NCBI GenBank assembly: GCA_035222895.1 | Contig: JAVYIG010002207.1 | Coordinates: 1-64,000 of the forward strand | Source of the DNA: Strongylocentrotus droebachiensis | Lineage: Eukaryota > Echinodermata > Echinoidea > Camarodonta > Strongylocentrotidae | Direction of reading: 5' to 3' | Length of the DNA stretch: 64,000 bases | In this document: piece after piece, positions 50,001 through 62,647 of the stretch | How the letters are laid out: every line of letters begins with the position of its first letter | How positions within the stretch are numbered: the stretch's first letter is position 1 | Made by a program: the position numbers and the translations under genes | The notes under the pieces: generated by a model | The model's input: only the letters and a program-made list of their open reading frames with translations | The model's database searches: none | Told to the model about the DNA's origin: nothing

Positions 50001-51664
50001 CTGAAGAAAAAAGATGTCCACGAAAACGCAGACGATCCTTATTTTTTAGGAAGCATTTTGTACGCGTTTATGAGGATATTTTTGTTTAAGCGGACGATCC
50101 TCATTCTCCCGAGGATTTATTGCTCATTACCTGAAAGTCTCTGTAGAAAAGGAGCCGGTAATCGGCCAGCTCCAGTTTTCGGCCGATTGGTTGGATGCAT
50201 GGTAAAATCACATTAAAATACATGGTATAATAGCACAACACATATCCCACACATACCATACCATGCCAGTGTCACTGAAGAACCACATTTGCAATGAAAA
50301 ATATATCCTAAAATATCACATTTTAGCGATGTAATCGGCGGTCCCGCTACGAGAATCTGAAAAATCGAGTATCTTACGCGTGTCTGTAAGAAATATGGGT
50401 ACCATAAAATTAGCTTTATTTCAAGTATTTTTCAGATTTAGAGCCCGATTTTGTGCTAGTCGCAAGCTCAAAAGTATCTCATCGCATGTATTAAATCAAT
50501 GCAGCCGCATGCCGCACACCGCGACGCACACACGATATGTCCGTCTAATTCAGATTCCAATTGCCGATCACGGCAGCACTAGTTTTCGGCCTGGCGAGCT
50601 CCGGCGTAGGATACCTGCTCCGCCCGCTAGTGCTATAGATCAGCTCGGAAACTCCAGCGCGCGCGCGCTTCCTATTGACTTTGTACATGCGGCTGAAAAC
50701 TGGTTCGCTATGCCGATAACTCATTAACCGACTCCGAAACAGTGAAAATTGAAATGAATATTGTCATGGCAATTCGTGATTTTTTTCTGGGATTCTTTTT
50801 TTGTTTAAATAATAATAATAGACTCTATTTGCTTCATGAAATGATAATAAATAGGAAGTAAAGGGTCCAAAAAATAGGATTTTGTCTTAAGTGGCCGAAA
50901 ACCGGCTCCTTTACTCTACAAAGTCAATGTAAAATGCATGAAGAAAATCATCCTGGAACAAGTTTTTAGCATCGCCAACGTGCGGATAAGAAATCGGAAT
51001 CGTCAGAGTAAATGCGGACGATCCTTAATTTTGCGGACGTGTCTGTCTGCATTTACAAAGACAATCCTCCTCGTTTATGAATTATGTGGACGATCCTTAT
51101 TCTCGGACCAGCGCCCCTAGATTCTACTGAATATAAAACCAACTCTTGTAAATTTTAAGTCCAAATGTAATAGTTTGGTGCACAGACATACTGGCTGCAT
51201 TTTGGCCGGGCTCTCAATTTCAATCTTTCATCAAGACAAGTTTTTATTTTAAGTTGGACATTTGTCAAAGATCTGTCATTTTGTGTGGAGACATCAAATT
51301 ATGCTCCCTTCAATTTTGTGGGTGAGGAATGACACATTTTATAGATGTTTGATTTGTTGATAATAGGAAAAGGCAGTCCAGCAGCCCCCCTCTCACATAT
51401 TCAGGGCCATTTGCAGGGCATCATCAACACGAAATTCTACACCACGTCACATGCATGAATGTGCAGATTCCCGTTCATCAATTACGTACTTCGCGGGGAA
51501 ACAGCGGCGACACTTGCCGGTCTCATCGAGCAATCACATGTGAATCTTACGGTTTCAGGAGAAGAAAAGTCACGATATCATGAAATATCTCATTTAATAT
51601 AACATCAACATAAGTCTAATATACAAGGCTACATGTTAAATACATAAAAACTTACGTCTGCCAT
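44008..51664 (-). CDS. RANBP1: Ran-binding protein 1
   Basis: Seven exons: 51664-51656 (Met-Ala-Asp only), 49336-49236, 48660-48497, 47351-47223, 46170-46108, 45197-45120 and 44351-44008 (TGA). They join in phase to 295 residues, longer than the roughly 200 of mammalian RANBP1. Residues about 15-155 are the Ran-binding domain ([75 protein letters not shown]). It binds Ran-GTP in the cytoplasm and helps RanGAP release export complexes. Residues about 182-295 are a charged tail with four repeats of roughly ten residues ([10 protein letters not shown] type), then acidic/Lys-rich sequence; this accounts for the extra length. AATAAA on the minus strand is at 43695-43690. Introns 1-5 each hold one snoRNA-like copy. 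Confidence 0.97.
45243..45419. mobile_element. MITE with TACAGTCAAACCTG inverted ends
   Basis: Left end TACAGTCAAACCTG at 45243; right end CAGGTTTGACTGTA ends at 45419. The interior repeats TTTGTAGACAGGTGGTCA. Length 177 bp, flanked by A-rich DNA, in RANBP1 intron 5 close to the exon 6 acceptor. Confidence 0.8.
45903..45993 (-). ncRNA. Box C/D snoRNA-like copy, RANBP1 intron 5
   Basis: On the minus strand: C box ATGATGA (45985-45979), guide ACCATCTTTCGGGG, D'-like CTTA, C'-like GTGCTGA, D box CTGA (45917-45914). The terminal stem is the weakest of the five: GGTATGA with TCATGCC, then mismatches. It also differs upstream of the guide (TATATTAACC rather than TATACAACC). The guide itself is unchanged. 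Confidence 0.75.
46314..46407 (-). ncRNA. Box C/D snoRNA-like copy, RANBP1 intron 4
   Basis: C box ATGATGA (46395-46389), D box CTGA (46328-46325). The terminal stem is a perfect 11-bp pairing of ACAAGGCATGA with TCATGCCTTGT. Guide, CTTA and GTGCTGA are as in the other copies. It lies about 140 nt before the intron's 3' splice site, the closest of the five. Confidence 0.85.
46453..46565 (-). mobile_element. Degenerate tRNA-derived SINE
   Basis: GACATTAGTGCTGTTACAGG, GATTCGAACCATG (reverse-complement B-box) and GAGAGTGGCAAATACAGAT resemble parts of the SINE at 61680-62027, but out of order and eroded. It is in RANBP1 intron 4. Confidence 0.5.
47831..47924 (-). ncRNA. Box C/D snoRNA-like copy, RANBP1 intron 3
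   Basis: C box ATGATGA (47912-47906), D box CTGA (47845-47842), perfect 11-bp terminal stem ACAAGGCATGA/TCATGCCTTGT. The guide lies opposite CCCGAAAGATGGT (47879-47891), with D'-like CTTA at 47877-47874. It is almost identical to the intron 4 copy, including GATTATGT just upstream, so these two duplicated most recently. Confidence 0.87.
48990..49081 (-). ncRNA. Box C/D snoRNA-like copy, RANBP1 intron 2
   Basis: C box ATGATGA (49070-49064), D box CTGA (49003-49000). The terminal stem is CCAGGTATGA with TCATGCCTGG, ten pairs with one G-U. Compared with introns 3 and 4 both strands of the stem change together (CAAGG/CCTTG to CCAGG/CCTGG), which keeps the pairing. Confidence 0.87.
49612..49703 (-). 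ncRNA. Box C/D snoRNA-like copy, RANBP1 intron 1
   Basis: C box ATGATGA (49692-49686), D box CTGA (49625-49622), stem CCAGGTATGA/TCATGCCTGG as in intron 2. Single changes occur outside the guide (AAACACGG for AAACAAGG; GACATGATGA for GAAATGATGA). The guide to 28S rRNA is intact. Confidence 0.85.
49745..51120. repeat. Large imperfect foldback in RANBP1 intron 1
   Basis: 49770-49860 (GTTGGCGATGTGAAAAAC, GGTTTTCTTGATGCATTTCA, CATTGACTTTGTA) is the imperfect reverse complement of 50905-51000 (TACAAAGTCAATG, TGCATGAAGAAAATCATC, GCATCGCCAACG). GGAGCCGGTAATCGGCC near 50151 and GGCCGAAAACCGGCTCC near 50890 also pair. CGGACGATCCT recurs at several places. The centre, 50450-50720, is GC-rich. Confidence 0.65.
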
Positions 51665-52790
51665 TTCGTTTGGTGGATATAGTCGGATTATAGGAACGCT
51701 TGTACAGGTGAACGAATGAATGAAATTTCGCAATCTAGCATACTCACTTGTACAGTACGTACATTACGTACGTACTTCGTACATGCACTATAATTGCACC
51801 ACAATCTCGGGTAGAAAGAATAGACTTGTGTCGCATACGGAAATACAATGGTCAATGCGAGAATCACAAACTGCTGTCTATTGTAAACACGTTCTGCATA
51901 CACCCCACCCCGAAAATAGAGTGGAAATTGACGAGGCTCAATAATGCCCAAGGGAAATACTTTGTTATATTTGTGACGGTCTGTGGCGTAGCTGTGGGGG
52001 AATGGGGGGGGGGGGGGGGGGGGGGGAGGGGGTAGGGGGTAGGGGGTAGGGGATGAGGTAACGTGCCCCCCCCCCCGATCACAATTTGCAAAAAAGAAAG
52101 AAAAAAAAGAGTGAGGGGAAAGACCCTAATTACGAAAGGGTAAAACTAGAATATGAGATAATAATATAAGGATACATTTTTTTTTCTTTCTTTAAGTAAC
52201 TATAATGTTGACTAGGATCAGTATAATCAGGGCCGTAGCAAGAGTTTGATGTTTGGGGGGGGGGGGCACATACATGTAATTGATCGACGTCCTGGGGAGG
52301 GGTCTACAAAAAGTTCAACCGATCTTGGAAGAAAAAAAAATTGGGGGGGGGGGGGGCACATGCCCCCCCCCCCACCCCTGTGGATACGTGCCTGAGTATA
52401 ATAGGCATACCAATGAAGAGGGGCTGTTTGATAGTGATAAAACTGATAATATAATAAATTAGTATTGCACCTGCAAGCCTAGATAGGTATCTGGTGCAAA
52501 TCAGCCTGGGCCAGTATAAGCACTTTTAATTGAATCTTCTTTTCTGTTTCCCGTACACAGGTGGGAATCCAGGAGGGGGGGGCCCAATTTTTGCTCCATA
52601 AAATTTGAAAATCGCGCCAGCCGAAAATTCGCTCATTGGGGAGGAGGGGGTTTTGGGGGGGGGGGGGGGTAGTGAGCACTTTGGGGGGGGGGGGGCCATC
52701 TCCAAAAAAAGATAAAAATTAAAATTTGTACACATTTTTCCCCAGGGGGGGGGGGGGGGGCCCTGCAACTGCCACTGCACCTACATCTCA
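51665..52790. other. RANBP1 upstream region and poly-G/poly-C tracts
   Basis: Next to the RANBP1 start is a palindromic patch (ACGTACGTAC near 51767). Farther on are long G-runs at about 52005-52030, 52255-52266, 52345-52356, 52656-52695 and 52746-52760, with C-runs at about 52067 and 52364. Proline- and glycine-rich frames here are artefacts of these runs. No exon was found. Confidence 0.6.
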
Positions 52791-53175
52791 CATTCCCTTG
52801 ATCTCATTCCTCTTCCCTTCCTCCCTCCTCTGTCTCTCTCTCTCTCATGCATCTTCCACTTTCTTCCACCTCTTTCATATTGGTCCTCTCTATATCTCTC
52901 TTCTTCTCTCCCCTGAACCTCTACATCCAACTCGATCTCACAGAAGTCCTTTGATCTCATTCCTCCTCCCTTCCTCCATCTCTCTCTCTCTCTCTTTCTC
53001 TCACCCATCTTCCACTTTCATCCCTCTCTCTTTCATTTTGGCCCTCTCTAGCTCTATCTCGGTTCTTCTCTATCCCCAAACCTCTACATGCATCCTTTAC
53101 ATCCCCTTTATCCCATTCCTACTCCAATCTCCCCCTCCCCCCCCTCTCACTCTCTCTCTCTCTCTCTTTCTCACA
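52791..53175. repeat. CT-rich tandem duplication, about 152-bp unit
   Basis: TTGATCTCATTCCTC starts two copies at about 52798 and 52951, each with TCTCTCTCTC, CATCTTCCACTTTC and CTCTACAT in order. A further CT tract follows at 53140-53170. Confidence 0.75.
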
Positions 53176-53844
53176 TTAAAAAAAACCCAGACAATATCAT
53201 ACAAGCAAACTCCTCATGATCACATTCATCTTTAAGCTAAACATATTGCATTTCCACAGTGTGGTCATTCCAAGGTATATAAAATAAAGAACTGAAAAAA
53301 AAAAAAAGATTACACAATGTTACTATAATCCAAGAGAGCTTATATCAACATGGCACTAAATGATGATTTCAAAAACTCTTCACAAAGAGATCAGAGTATA
53401 GAGCACTAGCTGGTCACATTTTAATTTGCCCTTTCTGGCTCAAAAAGAAATAAAACAAATATGACAAATTCAAATTCTATTTCTGTTACATAAATAAAAT
53501 CACAGAAGTACTACTACAAAGAGCTCCACAAGGTTTCCTCGTTGTTTTCATTACTGCATAATCAGAGACATTCACCCAAATAAAGACATATAAAAATACA
53601 TTCTGTATCTATTTCACACACATTTATATCAAGAACATCAAAAACACTTACATTTATAAATAATCCCAATGTGTAGGTGAATCAGGTGGTTCCTATATGA
53701 ACCCATTGAGCACTGGAACCGGGTGTCTCCTGTAATAAACATATGGGAATGAAAGAATTCAGTATTTAATGGGTTAAGCCTCAACTGGGATTGAATGAAT
53801 TCAGAAGTCAATAGGTTGTAGTACTACAAGCAAAATGTCAATTT

Positions 53845-53882
<38 letters not shown>

Positions 53883-56800
53883 ACCTATAGTTTAAATTTG
53901 TCTGGATGACATAAAAGACAAGTTACAATGGTTGGAATGGGAAAAAAGAAACATACATTTATCTACAAATACGAGGGCCTTCATCATACCTAACCTAAAA
54001 TTATGACATACGTCTAGGAATGACCAACACGCTAAAAAAATGAAACCAAGAAATGTTTATAGAATGAACCCTTTGAGTCTTGAACAGATCTTTTCTATCA
54101 AACAGGACAAGAATCAGAATCATGAAAAGTGAAACAGAAAATAGAATGTCTTACACCTGGCCTGGAAAGAAATATTTGAATGTTTTCAATAAATCTCAAG
54201 ACTCCTGCATGAATGTAATATGGACAAATTAGCAAAACAATTATAAGGCTTTCATTTTATTGCCTTACTCTGCGCAACTGTTATGTGCACTTCAATATTA
54301 TTGCAAATCAATAATAAAAATAGGGAATTCTGCTTCATACAAATCACACTGTTAGAAACTAAAATTGGTTTATACATTTGACACAAAGCCTTTCAAAATA
54401 GCTTTTATATATTCAGATGTTGATGCACATTTATAAGAAATATAGAATTTAGCCCTATTTCAATAGCAATGTTAGAAGCAAGAAACTGTTATACACACAT
54501 GACACAAAGCTTTGAAAGACAGCTTTAAAGAGCACACAAAAGAACCTTGGATATATAAACACACACATTTAAAGGTGATGTTCAACTTTGTAAAAATGAA
54601 AATGAATGTTAAGAAATCATTCCAAATGTGATTGGAAGTAAGAATACATGGATGGCAACACTGGTACTAATGCCCTCAGAAATACTTCTCTAGTTATGAT
54701 GATATCTATGATTTTAAAATTATTTATGCATGATAGACAGTATTGATAGTAATATAACATTTATTTGAAAATGAACAACCTCTCTCTGTTGTTGTCCTTC
54801 CGCTTTTCGGAGACCAGCGAATTCATTGCATTCTTAACATTTTTAGGGTCATCTTACATTTTAGACCATGCATTACTAGTACACAATTACACAAATTCAG
54901 AACCATGTCAAATACCTAAAATGTTAAATGTTTTTTTAAAATCTAAAACCTTGCTACAGGAAAACGCACTTGATAATTCCTATTAATGAAAGACACATAT
55001 AAAGATGATAAATTAATTAAAGATAACTGATGATTTTCATCTCTCAAGTCCTGATATGAAAAAAGGATGAAAATCTTACTTGTTTATTGCTATTTTCCAA
55101 AGATCCTAAATAACCTTTTCCTTTTGCAGGAAAAATGATAACAACAGATATACAAATATGCTCTACTGTGCTTAATATCAACTATGCATCCCTATTAATA
55201 TCTCACCCAATCAAATTGTATTTGCCAATAACTAAATACTATCTATAATAAATCCTTTAGGATAATTCAATATTTATGGCACACAAAGAATTCCATCTAA
55301 AAAGAAATGCACACACAATACCCAAGTGACATGAAAATTGCAGATATCAACATTTTACGAACAATAACATAATTATGTAGTATCATAATTACTACAGTTT
55401 TTCTAAAATATACATTTTTTTTTTAATCTCAAGATATATAATACCTTAAGGTGAAGACTATTTTGAAAATATTTTATATAATATTTATGTATTTTTTACA
55501 TACCTCAAAATAAATTCTTTTCTTTTTTAAAGTGGTATACTAAAAGATAACACAACCAGGCAAAGAAGATATCTACCTTTTATTGTAACTCATGATGGTT
55601 ATTACTTCTTATTGCAAATATTATATTCTGTTACACATTATTGGTGTTACAAAATCTCAAGATTACTTTAATACAGTCATCAAGGATTGTCAATACAGCA
55701 AGGCAATATAGAGTGTATCTATTGAGCAGTACGTGTATGCTGACATGGAATCATATCATCTGTTTGGAGCTAGAAAGGCATCGAGTCACAGACTTCAACA
55801 CAGAGTTAACCCCCTTCTGGCTCTCAACAGATGATATCACGCTAGTTTTGAGAGCTTACACTTTTGGTAATTTATTGGTTTGAAGTAGACATTTATATCC
55901 TGACTATTCTAGTCATTACTGAAGGTATCGCTCGATGACCTTGGTTTCACTTTTGATACAAAATAAAGAAGAAAACAAGGTTACGCAAACACAAAGATAT
56001 GACGTAGTATCTGCAATTATCCTACAAAACCAGCAAATTGACTTGCCAAAAGTCTCCTCTCCCCCTCCTTGTTTTTTCTTTCTCTACATACATAACAATA
56101 AATACATCGCCTCTCTACAAAGTATGACATACATAATAATAAATACATTGCCTCTCTACAAAGTATGGAATACATGATAATAAATATGTAGTAATACAGT
56201 CTCTTAAAATATACATGTATTAAAAAAAGCTTTAATAGAGTATAAACAGCTGCACTGGAAATATTGGCCATCAAGGCAAAATTATTTTGGGCTTGAGGGA
56301 GGCCTATGTTTTTAACTTACAGATATAAAAACAAGACTTCCTAGCCACACAATTCTGTATGATTTTGCTTACTTGGAGCGCCAAGTTTGTTGTGGTGTGA
56401 CAGACAGGTGCGCTCTATAAGAAACCACCGTTATTTTTTGTTTACTTATTACTGCTTTATTTAATGAGCTGTTTTTAATTCTTCAGAGTTCTTTTTGTTT
56501 ATTCAGAGCTAAACGCCCTCCGCTCCCATAAAGACGCTCCACTGATTACAGGTATGAGCATATTTTTCTAACAGCCTACGTTTAACAATGCATCTGAAAT
56601 GGGTGTCTGATAATAGTCCCCAAAGACCCAAATAAATATATATCTTTAATATACATCTGGAAGACAGGGGTGGACTGAACTTGGACCGGACCATCACATG
56701 GAAAACTCTGCTGCCTAAAAAACGTAAGGCTTCAGAGATTGGCAATTACCTGAACTGCTTTGGTAACAAGAACAGTAGCATCACGATAGAAGGGTTGTTA

Positions 56801-58028
56801 ATGATATAACACTTGCTGCAGCAACGTAGTCAATGTCCTACATGAACTGAATACTGAATTTCTATCCTGGTTGCAACCTTAACCCTCACTTTATGTCTTT
56901 GACAAAATAAAGCCTAGGGCAATCATCACCGGAGCATGTTATTTTGTAGCACTGAAAGATGACAATGGCCTTATTTATTCAGAATAAGGGGAAAATATAA
57001 ACTATTATGGTGACCAGTTGTGTACTTTCATTTTTTATAGTAACAGAAATATGGTGATTTATAAAGGATAAAGAGGTTGACATTTAGCACATTATTTAGC
57101 ACAAAACACACTCTATACACTTTAGGGGTGTTCTAAAATCAGCATTAAGTTAGGGAGCACAATGAGCTTTGACAGTAATAAGTTAAAGTCAGATGCATTG
57201 ATGAATGAGTACTTTTGTCATATACTGCGGCTTGTATCATACAAACCATTCACTTAATATATTAACCAAAAGGAATCACTCCACAACGATGTCATAGTAC
57301 CCTTTTGACTGCATACATTTTTTTCTACCGGTAATCCTAAAATCAGCACCCTTATTTTTTTTTTTTAGCACTTTTCAAAGCTATGTTACATACACTGATA
57401 AACACGTAAGTGTATCTTATTTTGTGCAGTTATACACCTAGAGTATAGCACACTTGTACCAGGCAAGTTGGATGATTCAATGTCATCTTACATTCTGACA
57501 TTTTTCTAAATCTGTTATGATATTGCAGTGTGATGTTGCCATTGTTATTTTGTTGCATTGCTTTTGTATTTTGACCTTGTTTTATAATATTGTGAATATC
57601 TGATGGGTTGTAAAACATACAATATCGGCCTTGGGCTGCATGTCATGTTGATTTTCTAATAAACCAATACAATTCAATTCAACGATTCACTTTTTTCTCA
57701 CATATTTTATCACACATATTATTGATTTTGTGCTGTACACACTGACAAGTCATATCACTAAGATATCATAGTAACATTGGACATGGATCTCAAGGAGACA
57801 ATCACAGTAAGCACATTCATTTCTTTTCTCTCTGAATGTTTCATGATTATGATCCCAAAGACATTAAACTCCAATGCAATATATAATCTACACTGGAGCT
57901 TTCACATATTGCATTTAGAAATCATCATCAGATTACATAGGAGGCTTGGATAATACTCCAATAGTTCAAAAGACGATACTCAAGCTTTGACTACCTCATG
58001 ATAGACTCTCGGGAAATGTTCAACCTTT
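53176..58028. other. Gene-poor AT-rich region
   Basis: About 4.8 kb between the stop codon of the right SEC14-like gene and the RANBP1 upstream region; part may be that gene's 3' UTR. Contents: A-run with few interruptions at 53846-53882, a 48-bp unit repeated twice at about 56092-56175 (CATTGCCTCTCTACAAAGTATG), and otherwise nothing recognised. Confidence 0.5.
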
Positions 58029-60346
58029 TCAACCTTCAGTTGCTTGCACAAAATCATCCTCCTCCTCGTCGCCATCTCCTTGGTTGTCCTCGGTGTCATT
58101 CTCTTCCAGGTCAGGCTCCAAGAGCTCAATCCAGTAAGAGAGTTTCTTGCTTCGACTCCAGCTGAAACTGTTGTCAAACTTCACAATATCTACCCCAAGG
58201 AAAAGAGAGAAATGCATCTTTAATATGTTTGCATCACAAAATTAAATATACAAGTGACCTGGTTTTCCCAAAAGCACTACAAATTTGCCTCCCATCAAAA
58301 CTGTGCTTTGTTTATTTTCTGAAAGTAAGAGATTCAAAGCTTTACGATGACACATAATGTTTGTATTTTACTCCGGCAGCACTAACTTAACATTGCATAA
58401 TAATATGAGCAGTCTATCACAGCTAACCAGTAAAAGCAAGTTTTATTCCCAAAGTGCTCCAGTGTTTGATCTGTGACTTATATGTAATAGTGGTGTTTGA
58501 GGTAGTTAGTTTGAGAATGTTGTCAAAAGCCAGGGGGTACACTTATAAAAGAATTTTTCAATGGAATTATTTGTGACATTTGGGGGTCAACCAAAGTTTT
58601 GTTGGTCAAATTTTCTAGAGCATATGCAATAAAGAATTTTCAAGTGCTTTGATTTTGTATGGCAAGATATCCATCAAATATACCATTCCATAATCCACAG
58701 AACAACGTGGGCCTGCAAGGGACTTATACATTATTCCAGATGCCTGCATTTTATAAAAGTATTTTTTTAAAGAATATTCCTCAGAAAGAGAATATTGGGG
58801 ACATTAAGTTACATGCTTAAATCTGATGAAAGGTAAATACTTTTAATAATAACAAAAAATGATATAAAGACGTAGTATTACACATGTATAACCACATTGA
58901 TCTAGAATTATCATATTCATTTTCAATCAGACATAACTAACTCTATGGACAGTTTCTTCTTTTTTTTCTACTTAAGGGTTTCAAAAGGAAATTTAATGGC
59001 CACTTGGGTGCTAAAAATGAAGGTCATCAATCACTATTAATGCAACTTACAAGAACTTAACTATAGTACGAAACATATGTTATGAAACTATAATTTATCT
59101 CAATAACCATCAACCATGGCATTTTTATAAAACAACAATATGATTGGTCAATCTATTAAAAATGATTGTGGTAAGTACATTGGAGGGGGGGGGGGCATTA
59201 AATAACTAGTATTCTATGCAAATGGCTGGTACTTCAAATATCCAAAGTGACCAAAGCAGAAAGGGGTCAAGGGGATGGGAGTAACTTTACCAACAATAAA
59301 TCTTTCTCAACGTACAGAAACACAAACTGTACATAAGCAAGCCATACATCAAGCAGGATTGGTTAAAAGAACTACTGTAAAACAAGGCAAAAAGGACTAA
59401 AATTTTAAAGTTTTTTTAAAGCTCCAGGAGGGATACAGATCCTTCTCATATGCCTTATTCATGGCACAACAAACAATGAAACAAACATGTATCAATATGC
59501 TTGTTTCCATGACAGTGTCAGCTGTTTGCATTTGTTCTTCATCTCCAACAGAGATAATCTCAGTAGGAAATACAGGTATTTTGCTCAGAGGTTACTTTCA
59601 GACTAATCTTGCATATCATAACGATTTGGACTGATTTTATTACTAGTATACTGCCCAATTTATGGATCGCAAATGGCTAAAAATACCTTTAACATAATAA
59701 CCCTCGTGAAAAATTACAAATGACTCCACTATCAACAGAGATTACTTACATGTGCCTGGGTCTTCTAGTATAAGCTCTCCAATCTCCGGCACTAGATGGC
59801 AGCTGTGACGTTCTGTTTTAACTACGGATGTCCTGCTTCCATCGCCGTGTAGTCTCTTCACTCCAAACCCAAGATCGTGCTCTTGCGTACGAAACTCATA
59901 CCTATAAGCACACAAAGTTGTATGGATCAGTAAACAAGGCATAGCAGTTCACTGGAAAGTCATTACAAACAGCTCGTATATCACATTATACATGTTCATA
60001 CTTTTATTTCAAAGTTCAAGCCTGGTTTATACCTCACTCATTCTCATTTCAATGGCGGGGGGCAACATTTTCCAAAGATTGCTGAAAAACTTGAATAGCT
60101 TCCACCAAGTGAATCTAAAGTTGAAACAAGTGTTCGTTTTTTAATCATTCTAGTCTCTGATGCATGAGATAACGATGAAGCAGATGAAATTTATGGGGAA
60201 TATGATATGAAACAGAGGTTCAGGAGAATGTGTCTTGAGGAGAAAAAGAAAGATAACAGACAAGGAAATGGAACTAATAGTGAAGCCTAGAAACAGTGAG
60301 TCATGAAACAACATCATCACCAAAGTTTATAGATATGGCACCAAGA

Positions 60347-60384
<38 letters not shown>

Positions 60385-62647
60385 ATCATCTTTATCTACC
60401 TGAGAACACTATTGCACTGTGATGTCTTGTAGGTGAGTTGTAACGTCCCTCCTCTGGCGATCTCCGTTGTGGTCATCTGGGAGCTATCAACGGAGAGGTC
60501 ACGACCTGTCATGTACCATTCTTTGGGGACCTTGCCAGCCAAACTTACCTAAAAACAAAAACAAAATAAGCCTATATGACAGCAGCCTACGTCGAGAAAG
60601 GATAAGGGAGCTACATGAAGGGATGCCAACGCTCTTCCTACTGACTAAAGTAATTATAGTCATATGCCCTCTGTAATAAGCTCAATAAACCCTAAGTTGC
60701 ATACTATATTGACATTGTTAGACATGGACATACCGGTAACACTTTCTACAGTAACGCAACAATCATTGTTCGACATATCAACTACAACAGCGACATCACA
60801 ATATCTAACTGGGGATAACCCATGTATTGTACAAAGGTGGTGCAAGACCCCTACTACAATTTTGCTTATTTAAATTATACTTCTTTCACAATTGTATTTT
60901 TATAGAGAAGTGAGAAATTTGAGTACCGGTACATGATGAAGGGAGAAGTAGTCATCTTAAAGGCTGTGTAGCTTGGCAAATACTGGGTAACACCATCTAA
61001 GTCTTCTTTTGGACAACTGCACGTAAACGAATGGACTTGATTAACGGTAGTCAGCAACTTAATCTCTACTTTGGTTTCGTGTATGTTGCACGCAGGGGAT
61101 TGCTGCGGTAGCGTTGTCCGTAGTCGTAATATACCCGATTGGCCCTGGGAAAGACACGTAATCTTGTTAGGCTACACTCCCTTTAAGAGTTAACATTCAA
61201 GATGTGAACTTACCGTTCTTGGACACATTGGATCTCCATCCTCCACGAGGTTTCCACCCCAGTACTTGGGTAGGAGGTCAGCATCTATGATACTCAGCAA
61301 CTCACTCTCAAAATCATCTACAATCATAGCAAATAGATGAAAAGAGAACTAAAATCAGAAATCTAAATCAGAAGTTAGTTATACACATTATAGAGCAAAA
61401 GACAGTTTGTTATGGTACAATGTAATGTGAAATTGATATTGAAAAATTGTTGCAATTATTGGCAAGTCAACTTTTCACTGCAAAGCATTGTCAAATAAGA
61501 CCATTATTGAATTTAATTGAAAATTTCACAATTTTTCATGAATTAATTATATCTCGAAAACAAAGGAATTTCAGAGAGTTTTAGAAAAAATCATAAGGAA
61601 AATCATAAAGAAAAAATCCATTACGAAAGCTCATTTCACTCCAACTAAAATATATTCACAAGTAAGATTGAAATCCTCATAATAATAATAATAATAGCTC
61701 ACATTTATAATGCGCCTAATACTTCGTTTCTAGGCGCGGAACATATTATTACCCCGGTCATCGGATTAAGGCTTACCCGCACACAAGGTATGCACATTCT
61801 CCACTCCCTGGGGAGCATTCCTGCCAGTCGCCATTTTACAAGCGCCATTGCTAATCAAACCACATTAGCTTTCGCATGCTACCGGGTACCCATTTTAACA
61901 CCTGGGTGGAGAGTGGCAAATGTAGATCAGTGTCTTGCCAAAGGACATTAGTGCCGTGGTGGGACTTGAACCGCGGACCTTGTGATCCACAGTCCGGTGA
62001 CATATCCACTCGACCACGACACCTCTACCAATAGCTAGATGGGAATGACATCGTATTACTTCCCCTAACACTATAAATCTGTATCATGGAAACTACTCAA
62101 ACCCTCCTAATGGTCCAATGTCTTATTGGTCCCTTGTCTCATTAAACCATTCCGTGTTTTAATTCTGATGTGGCATGGGACCAATGGGAATGAGAATAGA
62201 TATATTCAGTTGGTCTAAGCCTTATGGTCTTCATAGGAACCTGGTTGTACGTAGGACATGTTGGACAAAAGGGGCATAGGATTATACAGATGTAATGTTA
62301 TTTATGTTGTGAACGTTGGTAGGATGACCCAGGGGCCCGTTTCACAATGCCTTTTTTCAATGACAAATGACAAAAATCAGTGACAAATCTGCTGATAACC
62401 CATCAGAAGCAAGGATTTCAGTAGCTTATAACAAAAACTGTCATTTGTCATTGATGACAAGTTCTGTGAAATGCCCCCCCCCCCCCGACCCCCAGCACTT
62501 ACCTTTGAAGACAACAACCTTTTTCCTGGTCTGCTCATTGAGGAATGGTTTAACGATGGAGTAGGCCAGAGGAAACATCCTAGGGGCTCTCACTACTATC
62601 ACTTTATGAAGCAGCTCTGGATATTGCTGTTCACATTGCTGGATCAC
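58029..62647 (-). CDS. SEC14L2-like: SEC14-like protein (SEC14L2 type), 3' five exons, 5' end outside window
   Basis: Exons: 62647-62503, 61317-61214, 60548-60400, 59901-59750 and 58189-58029 (TGA), in phase, 236 residues. The first begins in phase 0 with VIQQCEQQYPELLHKVIVVR, then FPLAYSIVKPFLNEQTRKK: the second half of CRAL-TRIO with the lipid-gate helix. KYWGGNLVEDGDPMC follows, the family's conserved linker. From about residue 85 is the GOLD domain (KEWYMTGRDL, VLRYEFRTQEHDLGFG, VKTERHSCHLVPEIGELILE, YIVKFDNSFSWSRSKKLSYW). The tail after LLEPDLEEN is unusually acidic and runs about 23 residues past the human end. A GA microsatellite at 60349-60381 abuts the exon ending at 60400. No earlier exon is visible up to 64000. 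Confidence 0.92.
61680..62027 (-). mobile_element. tRNA-derived SINE, full length
   Basis: Minus strand: GAGGTGTCGTGGTCGAGTGG (A-box), CGCGGTTCAAGTCCCACC (B-box), GTCCTTTGGCAAGACACTGA, CCACCCAGGTG, GGAATGCTCCCCAGGGAGTG, GATGACCGGGGTAATAA and an (ATT)n tail at 61695-61680. It is the best copy in the window and lies in a SEC14-like intron in the gene's direction. Confidence 0.9.
62333..62486. mobile_element. Palindromic MITE, second copy
   Basis: Same element as 37981-38128, same orientation: GGGGCCCGTTTCACAATGCC at the left, GTTCTGTGAAATGCCCCC at the right, with subterminal CAATGACAAATGACA/TGTCATTTGTCATTG. It ends only about 16 bp from the splice donor after 62503, on the intron side. Confidence 0.85.

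Noticed and set aside
52479..53235. Pro-, Gly- and Ser-rich ORFs near the poly-G and CT tracts
   Set aside because: Low-complexity artefacts of homopolymers and CT repeats.
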